From NCBI GenBank assembly GCA_009692425.1, contig SHZF01000040.1:1-39635 (forward strand): DNA of 39,635 nt, read 5' to 3'. The notes under the pieces are model-generated. The model was not told where the DNA came from and searched no databases. It saw nothing but the letters and a program-made list of their open reading frames with translations. Position 1 is the first letter of the stretch, and each line of letters starts with the position of its first letter. Of the stretch, positions 25,057-34,000 are shown one piece after another. The translations under genes and the position numbers were made by a program. Origin of the DNA: Myxococcales bacterium (GTDB taxonomy: Bacteria; Myxococcota_A; UBA9042).

Positions 25057-25286
25057 CCTACCGGGCTGTCGCCCCGCAAGGGGTCCATGACCCCGATCCG
25101 CCGCCTTCGGTGCAACTCTGTCCCGCTTGAGTCGACTCACCGAGGCGATTCGGCCCGTTCCGGGCACGCGGGTCCCTTGTCGCTGCGGAATCGACGTTCG
25201 AAGTACCGGGAGTACGTCTTTACGCCAATTCCTTGCTCCGCCTTGATCTGCATCCGAATTCGGCGGCCGGGGAGGGTCAGTCAGTG
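25057..25286. repeat. dispersed palindromic repeat, copy 2, with a ~60-bp insertion
   Basis: Second copy of the element at 5512-5707. The shared blocks are in the same order and orientation, again between divergent genes. Relative to copy 1 it has about 60 extra bp between blocks A and B (about 25121-25176), containing a perfect 12-bp palindrome TGAGTCGACTCA (25128-25139), and lacks about 26 bp between blocks B and C. The right end supplies GGGGAGGG and the GTG start of the CruF-like gene. The left end shares the C(C)GGTAGGC sequence that in copy 1 holds a -10 box. It fills nearly the whole gap 25027-25283. Confidence 0.8.
25137..25253 (-). CDS. 38-residue ORF inside dispersed repeat copy 2
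   Basis: Starts ATG at 25253 and encodes MQIKAEQGIGVKTYSRYFER, then RFRSDKGPACPERAESPR, and stops at 25137. The first ~25 residues are the conserved repeat-encoded peptide; the tail comes from the inserted DNA. The frame is supported by synonymous differences relative to copy 1 but no Shine-Dalgarno is seen. It may be the remnant of a longer repeat-encoded peptide rather than a gene. Confidence 0.25.
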   Translation of the reverse strand: MQIKAEQGIGVKTYSRYFERRFRSDKGPACPERAESPR

Positions 25287-26174
25287 AGTCCTGAGACGAC
25301 GACGGTCGAATGGTTGTGCATCGCTGTGCTGGCTCTGGCGGTGGCGCTGCGCACCCGGGGACCGGCCATTGACTGCGCTGCCGAGCGCGCCATCGGGATC
25401 GGCCTCGGTGCCTTGTTGACGGAACACTCGTGCATCTCAGCCTATGGCTTCTACCACTACTCCCCGGGCTGGCATGGGTGGGCGGGCCATGTGCCGGTCT
25501 TGATCGGCGCCATCTGGGTCGTGGTCGTGCTGTCGGCCGAAGACATCGCTGGCGCAGTCTGGCCGAACGTCACGCCCGGTGCACGCCACGCAGCCCTCGT
25601 CGGGTCCTTGGTCGTGGCCGACGCAGCGCTGGTCGAACCGATTGCCACCCACGCGGGCTTGTGGCTCTGGCACGAGCCCGGCGCGTTCGGCGTACCGTGG
25701 ATCGGCATGCTCGGCTGGGGCTGTTTTGCGGCCGCCGCGTCGTACTGGGGGCGTGCCGTACCCCGCATTCCACTGGGCAGGCTGGCGACTCCCACGGGGG
25801 CCCACCACGACGTGCTCGGCGCTACCATCCGGGTGGTCGGCGTCGGCGTCGCGAGTGCTGCAACGACACACGTGCTGCTTTTGGCCGCGTGGTGGGGTGC
25901 CTTGCGCTGGACCGGGCGCAGCGAGGCTCCCGTCGTCTGCGTCTCGGCGGCGGCATGGGCGTGTGCGTGCGTGGCCGTGCTGGCCTGCGCATCGTTGCGT
26001 CGGCGGGTCCCCTTTGTCGTCCTGGCGCCGCGCCTCGCACCCGCGGCCTTCTTTTTTGGCCTGCTCGCGGCATCGCCGGCGCCCGCGGCGCTCATCGCGT
26101 ATGCTGCTGCGTTCGTGCCGCCCTGGGCCGCACTTGCCGTCGGCGGCGCGCGCAAGAATCGCACGTGTGTTTGA
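25284..26174 (+). CDS. CruF-like carotenoid biosynthesis protein (DUF422 family)
   Basis: A 296-residue integral membrane protein with about seven to eight hydrophobic segments. It fits the carotenoid biosynthesis/CruF family (PF04240), whose members hydrate the terminal psi end of acyclic carotenoids (gamma-carotene or bisanhydrobacterioruberin C-1',2' hydratases). Seen features are YGFYHYSPGWHGWAGHVPVL followed by IGAIWVVVV, and later VEPIATHAGLWLWHEPGAFG with VPWIGMLGWG, which match the family's FxxYxYxxxLG...VP...W and D..EP.A...G.W.W...G.Y...P..N..GW patterns. The GTG at 25284 has GGAGG about 8-9 bp upstream. Divergent from the UbiA prenyltransferase gene. The C-terminal ~100 residues are less conserved and Ala-rich. 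Confidence 0.72.
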   Translation: MSPETTTVEWLCIAVLALAVALRTRGPAIDCAAERAIGIGLGALLTEHSCISAYGFYHYSPGWHGWAGHVPVLIGAIWVVVVLSAEDIAGAVWPNVTPGARHAALVGSLVVADAALVEPIATHAGLWLWHEPGAFGVPWIGMLGWGCFAAAASYWGRAVPRIPLGRLATPTGAHHDVLGATIRVVGVGVASAATTHVLLLAAWWGALRWTGRSEAPVVCVSAAAWACACVAVLACASLRRRVPFVVLAPRLAPAAFFFGLLAASPAPAALIAYAAAFVPPWAALAVGGARKNRTCV

Positions 26175-26203
26175 CGCACGCAGAAGCCATGTCACACTTC
26201 GTC

Positions 26204-26227
26204 GGGGTCAAACTAGTCGCCGACCCC
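26204..26227. repeat. short inverted repeat before the prepilin gene
   Basis: GGGGTC (26204-26209) and GACCCC (26222-26227) flank 12 bases that contain ACTAGT. It lies 24 bp before the prepilin ATG and 30 bp after the CruF-like stop. There is no T-run, so an intrinsic terminator is not supported; it could be an operator or a leader hairpin. Confidence 0.35.
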
Positions 26228-26250
26228 AGACGCCACGGACCGAAAAAGCA

Positions 26251-26856
26251 ATGGACGATTCCTTGGCCTTGGAGCCGCAGCGCTGGTTTCGGCGCGCTCG
26301 CCGCGACGGATTCACCCTGATCGAACTCATGGTCGTGGTGGCAATCATCGCCATCCTCGCTGTGGTGGCCGTGCCGCAGTTCACAAAGTACATGCGTGCG
26401 GCGAAGGCTGCCGAGGCGACCGAGATGCTCGACCTCACGAAAAAGGGAGCCGCCATATACTACGGGGTCCCGCATACGGAAGCGTCGGCCGGCACGAAAC
26501 TCGCCTGCCAATTCCCGGCAACGGTCGCAATCACACCGGCGGGCATGAACTGCTGCATCGACCAGAACGACTCGGACCACGACGACCGCTGCGATTCCGC
26601 GCCGGGCAAGTGGAAGAACTCGACGTGGGCGGCGCTCCATTTCCAGTTGACGGACCAGCACTACTTCCAATACCAGTTCCAGAGTTCCGGCATACTCACC
26701 GCAGCCCGTGCGACGGCTGGCGCCTACGGAGACCTCGACTGCGATGGCCTGCGCTCGACCTACGAACTCCTTTTCCGCGGTGACCCCGCAGCCACCGAGG
26801 CGGAGTGCGATCAGGTCGTCACGTCAGGATACTATCGCGATTTCGAGACCGAGTAG
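26251..26856 (+). CDS. type IV prepilin-like protein
   Basis: A 201-residue prepilin. The 20-residue, basic leader ends RRARRDG and is cut by prepilin peptidase before FTLIELMVVVAIIAILAVVA; Glu25 is position +5 of the mature protein, needed for assembly. After the N-terminal helix (FTKYMRAAKAAEATEML) comes a globular domain with a CC pair and further Cys, an Asp-rich loop (DQNDSDHDDRCD) that may bind Ca2+, and the FQYQFQSSG / GDLDCDGLRSTYE segment common in pilins of Myxococcota and related groups. It could be a minor pilin or pseudopilin of a type II secretion system. No pilus assembly gene is nearby, so it is an orphan. No strong ribosome site is seen. Confidence 0.9.
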   Translation: MDDSLALEPQRWFRRARRDGFTLIELMVVVAIIAILAVVAVPQFTKYMRAAKAAEATEMLDLTKKGAAIYYGVPHTEASAGTKLACQFPATVAITPAGMNCCIDQNDSDHDDRCDSAPGKWKNSTWAALHFQLTDQHYFQYQFQSSGILTAARATAGAYGDLDCDGLRSTYELLFRGDPAATEAECDQVVTSGYYRDFETE

Positions 26857-26911
26857 CGCAAGGCGATTTCTCTCGAATCCGAGCGGCGCGGCCCGAGGGT
26901 CGTGCCCCCCG

Positions 26912-27907
26912 CTACTGGCAGCGCACCCTGGCGAGAGCGACCATTGCGGCATGGCCGTCGCCCTTGACCAGAGTCGCCGCGTCGCGTGCCGCCCTGAGGT
27001 CCCGGGAGGACGGCCTCGCAGCGGGATCGAACGCACACGGGCGGTGGATCTGCAGCATCTGGGGGATAGAGATCTCCAAGGCCGCCGCATCGCTCTCCAG
27101 CCGCTGCACCATGTCGTCCGTCGCTGCGTCGCCCAACGCGCGGATGATCAACACGCGGCGTTCGCTCTCCGAGGGTCCCGAGTAGACGGTCGCATGCAAG
27201 ACACTGGCCGCGGCAAGGATCGCCAAGACTGCCGTACCCCCGCGAACGACGACAACGCCAATGCCGAAGACGCGCGGTGGCCGGATCGGGGCGCGCTCTG
27301 CCGGCCTCTCAGGTGCGGGCTTTCCCTCTGCGAGGGAGCAGGCGGAGCAAGGTGAATCATTGTGGAGCAGTGGCAGCCCACAGCGCTTGCAGACCGTCTC
27401 CACGTCGCGCTGTGCCGCCTCGGCGAGCAGGACCGGGTCGGACGCTCCGCACGCCGGGCACGGCCGCGCTCCGAGGCTGACCACCGCGGCACAGGTGGCA
27501 CACTTGCCGATCGGTGTCCGCTCGCGCCAGTCCGGCGCCCCGCAGAGTCGGCAGGGTCCAGGCAAGGTCGGCACGCTGCGGCCGCACGATCGGCATGAGT
27601 CGGTTGCCGGCGCGGCATCGGCCTCGCTCAGGCTGCCTCTGCAATGCGGGCACGCGAGCGCGTTGGAGGCCACCATCTTGGCGCACAGCTTGCAACTGAC
27701 GAGGCGCGGCGGGATGGCGGGCGGCAACATCGGCGCCGGTGCCCCGCAGTGTGGGCACGCCGCGAGGTCTGCGGTTACGAGTTTCGCGCACGTCGTGCAC
27801 TTGCCGCGGGCGAGCGGCGGCGGCAGCGGGTCCACCAAGCCGCAGTGGGGGCACGGCTTGGATCCGGTCCCGATGGGCGTGTTGCAGCCGCGACAAATGC
27901 CTGGCAT
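26912..27907 (-). CDS. single-pass membrane protein with six N-terminal zinc ribbons
   Basis: A 331-residue protein of unknown function. The first ~195 residues hold six treble-clef-like zinc ribbons, each with two CxxC knuckles: CRGC/CPHC, CTTC/CPHC, CKLC/CPHC, CRSC/CRLC, CATC/CPAC and CKRC/CSAC. A basic/Pro linker leads to one transmembrane segment near residues 218-240 (VVVRGGTAVLAILAAASVLHA). The C-terminal ~90 residues (SESERRVLIIRALGDAATDD onwards, then many Ala) are helical and would lie outside the cytoplasm. Tandem zinc ribbons attached to a membrane segment usually act as protein- or nucleic-acid-binding platforms. It converges on the prepilin gene and is divergent from the giant lipoprotein gene. 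Confidence 0.85.
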   Translation of the reverse strand: MPGICRGCNTPIGTGSKPCPHCGLVDPLPPPLARGKCTTCAKLVTADLAACPHCGAPAPMLPPAIPPRLVSCKLCAKMVASNALACPHCRGSLSEADAAPATDSCRSCGRSVPTLPGPCRLCGAPDWRERTPIGKCATCAAVVSLGARPCPACGASDPVLLAEAAQRDVETVCKRCGLPLLHNDSPCSACSLAEGKPAPERPAERAPIRPPRVFGIGVVVVRGGTAVLAILAAASVLHATVYSGPSESERRVLIIRALGDAATDDMVQRLESDAAALEISIPQMLQIHRPCAFDPAARPSSRDLRAARDAATLVKGDGHAAMVALARVRCQ

Positions 27908-28069
27908 CGCTTTCCCGATTCGTCAGCGGCCAAGTTTGGGGGGCCGACCGTGGTACGGCGATTGTGCCGAACCCAGCGTCCAAGGGCAACGCTCCAGTGG
28001 CGCGGCCCGCGTGGTTCAAGGATACTTTCGAGCAGACGCAAACCCGGACGACCGGGAGAGGGAGCGACG

Positions 28070-31000
28070 ATGGCCTGCTGGACACACCGGGAATCGTGCG
28101 CCGGGCGCCGACGCGGCGTTTGCAATTCTGCACGATTGACTCGCAATTCTCCACAATTTCTTTGCAGTCAGCCGCAATTGGACGGCACGGTACGGTCCTG
28201 TGCCGGGTACGTCTGGTCCGGGCTGGTCTGGTCGGGGCGCGTCGCGTTCCTGGTCGCGTGCGCCGCCTGCAGCACGCCGCACCCGGTCGCGGGCGGTGCG
28301 GAGGTAGACGGGCAAGGAGCCGTGCCCGACGCGAGCAGCCTCGACGGCGGAATCACCGAAGTCGGTGCGACGGGCACCCCCGGGATCGACACAGCCGACG
28401 AATCCGACACCCTGGCGACGCCGGACGACGTGGTCGTTGCGGCCGATGGCGACCCCGACACGACCCTCGATGCAACCGCGACCGAATCCGACGGCGACGC
28501 ACCCGACGAGCCGCCGGCGGGCGAGTGCGCTGTCGATGGCGACTGTGCCGCGAAGGCCACCGACAAGTGCAGCGGCAAGTGGTTCTGCGACGTCGCCGCG
28601 TCGCCCCCCGTGTGCGTGCTGAACGCATCTTCGGTGGTCAAGTGCGCGCCGGGCGAGTCGCCGTGCAGCCCCAACCTGTGCGACCCGGCCACGGGCGTGT
28701 GCGGCGTCAAGCCCAAGGCCGACGGCACCCTGTGCGACGACGGCGTCGCGTGCACGAAGAATGATTCCTGCCTGGCCGGTCAGTGCGCGCCGGGCCTGTC
28801 GCTGTGCTGCAAGAACGATGCAGCTTGCGTTCCGTTGGCGAAGGGCAACCTGTGCGTCGGCCAGTACCTGTGCGATCTGCTCGCGGGCGAATGCATCGTG
28901 AATCCCACAACGAAGGTGATCTGCCCCTCGGTCGATGACACGGCGTGCGCGCAAAACGTCTGCGAGCCGAAGTCCGGCAAATGCGGCTTTCAATCGGCCG
29001 CCGATGGGGCCAATTGCGACGACGGCAGTCCGTGTACGCAGGGAGACGCGTGCACTGCGGGAAAGTGCAAGAGCGGAACGAACATTTGTGAGTGCAAAGA
29101 CGACGCTGCGTGCGCTGCGAAGCCGGGCGCTGACAAGTGCAAGGGACCCCTTTTCTGCAACCAGGTGACGGGCAAATGCGAGCTCAACGCGAGCCAGGCG
29201 GTGGTCTGCTCGCAGAAGGGGGCGCCGCCGTGCCAGGTCTCCGTTTGCGAGCCCACGACCGGCCTGTGCAAGGCGAAGCCCACCGACGACAACGTCGCCT
29301 GCGATGCGGACGGAACCGCGTGTACGGCGGGCGACCATTGCCAGGGCGGGGCGTGCAAGGCCGGCACAAACAAGTGCGCGTGCACGGACGATGCGGGCTG
29401 CGTCGCCAAAGACGACAACCTGTGCAACGGCATGTTCTTCTGCAACAAGTCCACGGGGCTGTGCGAAGACAACCCCGCGACGGCGATCAAGTGCCCGGCT
29501 GCGGACGACGCCCAATGTGGCGCCAACGTTTGCGAACCAAAAACCGGCGAGTGCGCGGCCGTCGCGCAAGCCGTTGGCAGCGCGTGCGATGACGGCGTCG
29601 TTTGTACCCACGGCGATGCGTGCGCCAAGGGCAAGTGTGTCGCAGGGCCGGACCAGTGCAGTTGCAAGTCCGATGCCGAGTGCGCGGTCGCAGGCGGTGG
29701 CGACCTCTGCCTGGGCACGTTCTTCTGCGACAAGACTTCGACGGCGTGGTCGTGCAAGGGCAACCCGGCGACGGTCGTCAAGTGCGCGGGCGGCGCCGAT
29801 ACGTATTGCCAGAAAAACCTGTGCCAGCCGGCGACCGGCAAGTGCGAGGTCGTTTTCATGCATGTCGATGAGCCCTGCGATGACGGATCGCCGTGCACGC
29901 TGGGCGAGAGTTGCAAGGCAGGCGTCTGCGTCAACCCGGCGCTCGACCTCACCAAGCCTTGCTTCGACGACAACCCGTGTACGCTCGACATCTGCGACAA
30001 GGCGAAGGGCTGCGAGAACCTGCCGAGCACGGCGGCTTGCAACGACAACAACGCGTGTACGCAGGGCGACACCTGTCAGGCCGGCAAGTGCGCGGGCAGC
30101 GCAGCCGTGCCGTGCGACGACGGCAACCCGTGTACGACGGAATTGTGCAATGCCACGGCGGGTTGCGTGAAATTCCAGAACGGCGACGGCTGCAGCGACG
30201 GCAATGACTGCACCGTTGCGGATGCGTGCAAGGCCGGCAAGTGCGTGCCCGGCGCCCCCAAGGACTGCAACGACAAGGCACCGTGCACCCTCGACACGTG
30301 CAACCCTGGCAACGGCAAGTGCGTGAACGATGCACAGGCGGCGCCAGCACTCGTGTGCGACGACGGCATCGCGTGCACCGATGCAACGTGCGACCCCGCG
30401 ACGGGTTGCTCGTTTTTGCTCAGTGCAAGTGCGTGCGACGACGGAGTCGCGTGCACCAAGGACGCGTGTCTGGCTGGCCTGGGCTGTGTCCATCCGCCCG
30501 ATGCGGCGGCGTGCGAGGACGGCGCGGTGTGCACGATCGACGCCTGCGATCTGGCCACGAAGGCCTGCTCGCACGGTGCAGTCAGCGACGGTTCTGAGTG
30601 CGCCGACGGCGATGCGTGCACGCTGGGCGACGCGTGCCAGGCGGGCAAGTGTGCCGGGGGTAGCAAGGTGCCGGGGTGCGGCGCCGACAGCGTGGAGTGC
30701 AAAGGCAAGCCCAACGGCACGTCGTGCTCGGACGGCGACGCCTGCACGCAGGGTGAGACGTGCATTGGCCAGAAGTGCCGCGCGCTGGTGGCGGGGGCCA
30801 AGGTGTGGACGCTGGCATTGACCGGTACCGCGGCGCTGCTCGATGGCCCCGCGCGCCTGGCGGGGGGCGCACACCCGGCTGGGCTCGCGGTCGATAGCGG
30901 CGGCGGCTTGCTTTTCGTCGAGGAGTCTTCGCACACCCTGCGCCGTTTGGGACCTGACGGCGTCGTGCGCACGCTGGCCGGGCAGCGCAACGTTGCGGGG

Positions 31001-34000
31001 TCGTCTGACGGGCCCGGTACTGCGGGCCACCTGTCGGGACCGCGCGGTGTGGCGGTGGATGCGGCGGGCACGATCTACGTGGCGGATACGGGCAACCACC
31101 GCATCCGCAAAGTGACGGCCGCGGGCTTGTCGACGTTGGCAGGGTCAGACAAGGGCTCCGTGAACGCGGTCGGTGCCGCCGCGAAGTTCAACGAGCCCAG
31201 CGACGTCGCGGTAGACCCGCAGGGCAACGTCTTCGTGGCGGACACGGCCAACAACTTGATCCGCCGCATCGCGCCAGACGGTACGGTGTCGACCTTTGCG
31301 GGCTCGCCGGGCAAGTTCAACTGGCCGACGGGCCTCGCGTTCGGGCCGGGCGGTGTGTTGTGGGTCGCCGACTCCTACAACTCCGCAATCCGCACCGTGC
31401 AGCCCGACGGCACGATCGCGACCTTGGCAGGCGGTGCAAGCGGCCACGCGGACGGCATTGGCAAGGACGCGAAGTTCCTCGCACCGTGGGACATCACCGT
31501 CGATGCGGCCGGCATCGCGTACGTCGTCGAGAGGGATGGCCACCGGGTGCGCCGCGTGCTGCCAGACGGCACGGTCACGACGCTGGCGGGCGGAGCGCCG
31601 ACGAGCACACTTGGCTTCGTCGATGCCACCGGGGCCACCGCACGGTTCTACCAGCCGTACGGTGTCGTGATCGATCCACACGGCCGCCTGATCGTGGCCG
31701 ACAGGTACAACAACCGCCTGCGGGTCGTGGAATTGCGCGGCCATGCCTGCGACGACGGCAACGCGTGCACCCAGGACACCTGCGACGGAGCGGGTGCGAG
31801 TCCGAAGTGCGGGGTCGACGCCAAGCCCTGGTGCGACGATGGCAACGCCTGCACGACCGAGACGTGCGACACCAAGACCGGCGCCTGCACGGGGAAGGCC
31901 GTGGCGGACGGTACCGCGTGCAGCCTCGGCGACCCGTGCGCGCTCGGCGCCCAGTGTGGCGGCGGCGCGTGCGGTCCGGCGACTGCCGTCACGACGTTCT
32001 CTGGAAGCGTCATGGGCAAGCTGGACGCACCGGTGGCGGACGCCCTTTACAAAGTCCCGACCGCCGCAGTGGCCGCGCTCGACGGCACGCTCTATGTGGC
32101 CGACCTTGCGAATCACCTGATCCGCAAGGTGGCCCCCGACGGCACCGTGACGACGTTGGCCGGCTCGCCGTGGGGTGGCGCGGGCTCGACGGACGGTGTC
32201 GGTACCGCTGCCCGATTCAACGGCCCGTCGGGCCTTGCGCTCGATGCGGCCGGCAATCTCATCGTGGCAGACCGCTTGAACCACCGCATCCGGCGCGTGG
32301 CGCCCGACGGTACCGTGACGACAGTGGTGGGGTCGAGTGCGGGCATGAGCGACGGTCCCGCTGCGCTCGCCAAGCTCAACCAGCCGTCGTCAGTCGCAGT
32401 CGAAAGCAGCGGTGCCATCGTGGTCGCCGATCGCCTCAACTACCGCATCCGCCGCATCGCGCTGGACGGCAGCGTCTCGACGGTGGCCGGTGCTGCGGCT
32501 CCCGGCCACCAGGACGGGCCGGCCGCGGTGGCAAAGTTCTACGATCCGGCGGGCGTAGCCGTCCAGCGCGATGGCGGCCTGGTGGTCGCCGACGCCTACA
32601 CGAACAACAGCCTGCGCCGCATCGCGCCGGACGGCACGGTGACGACGTTGGCGGGCGGAACCGGGAAGGGTTGGCTCGACGGGATCGCGCCCTACGGTGC
32701 CAAGCTCAACGACCCGATGAGCGTGGCCGTAGACGCCGCAGGCAACGTGTTTTTCGCCGAGTACGCAGGGCAGCGGATTCGCGTGCTCTACCCCGACGGG
32801 CGCACGGCAACGCTGGCCGGCAACGGTGTGGCCGGGCTGGGCGAAGGGACGGGCGCGGCGGCGCAATTCAACTCCCCGGCCGGCATCACGCTCTTGCCCG
32901 GCGGCGACCTGCTCGTCTTGGACTCCGTCAACCACCGGCTGCGCAGGCTCAAGGCGATCGTCAAGGCCTGCAACGACGCCAATGCGTGCACGGACGACTT
33001 TTGCGCCGCCAAGCTGGGCTGCAAGCATCCAGTGCGCCCCGACGGCGCCCCGTGTTCGGACGATTTCGCGTGCACAGTGCTGGATGCGTGCGCGACCGGC
33101 GCGTGCAAGCCCGGCAAGCTCGCTGCCGGTTGTGTGTGCAAACCGGGCGCGAGCGGTGGCTGCAATGACGGCAACGCGTGCACGATCGACTCCTGTGCCG
33201 CGACGGCGGGCTGCGGGGCGACTGCGGTCGCGGACTTCGCGCCATGCGACGACGGCAACGCGTGCACCGCGGGCGACCACTGCCTGGGCGGCACCTGCGG
33301 ACCCGCCGCGATCGAATGGGCGGTCGAGCCCTACGCGGGCAGCGACGCCGTGGCCAACGGCAGCGGCGCCGGCCTCATCGACGGCAATCGCATCGCGATC
33401 AGCGGCACGCACGGCGCAGCGCAGTTCAACAGCCCGCAAGGGGGCGCGTTCGACTCGTTCGGTGCCTTCTGGGTCGCCGATACCGGCAACAACGTCGTCC
33501 GGCGCGTCGGCACGGACGGCCAGGTCGATACGGTCGCCGGGCCCGTACAGTACGTGAACTCTTTGGGGGGATCTGCCGACGGCGCGGCGTCTTGGGCCCA
33601 GTTCAGTGCGCCGGCCGACGTGGCCGCAGACGCATCCGGCAACGTCTGGGTGGCCGACTTTGCGAACCACCGCGTCCGCCGCATCGGTCCAGACGGCATC
33701 GTCACGACCGTCGCGGGTTCGACGAAGGGCTTCGCCGATGGCAAGGGCGCTGCCGCCAAATTCAGCGCGCCGGCCGGCATCACCGTCGACCTGGCCGGCA
33801 ATGCGTTCGTTTCCGACCGCGACAACTTCCGGATTCGGAAAGTGGCGCCCGACGGGCAGGTGACCACGCTCGCCGGCTCAATCTTGGGCCACCTCGACGG
33901 TCTCGGCAGCGCCGCGCTGTTCAAGGGGCCCGAGGGCATCGCCTTTGGCGTCGACGGCAGCCTCATCGTGGCGGACACCTCCGCCCACGCCATCCGCCGC

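Noticed and set aside
25233-25283. TTG at 25233 as start of the CruF-like protein
   Set aside because: It lies inside the dispersed repeat and adds non-conserved residues; the GTG at 25284 has a proper GGAGG site.
26204-26227. Terminator for the CruF-like gene
   Set aside because: The stem is only 6 bp with no following T-run.
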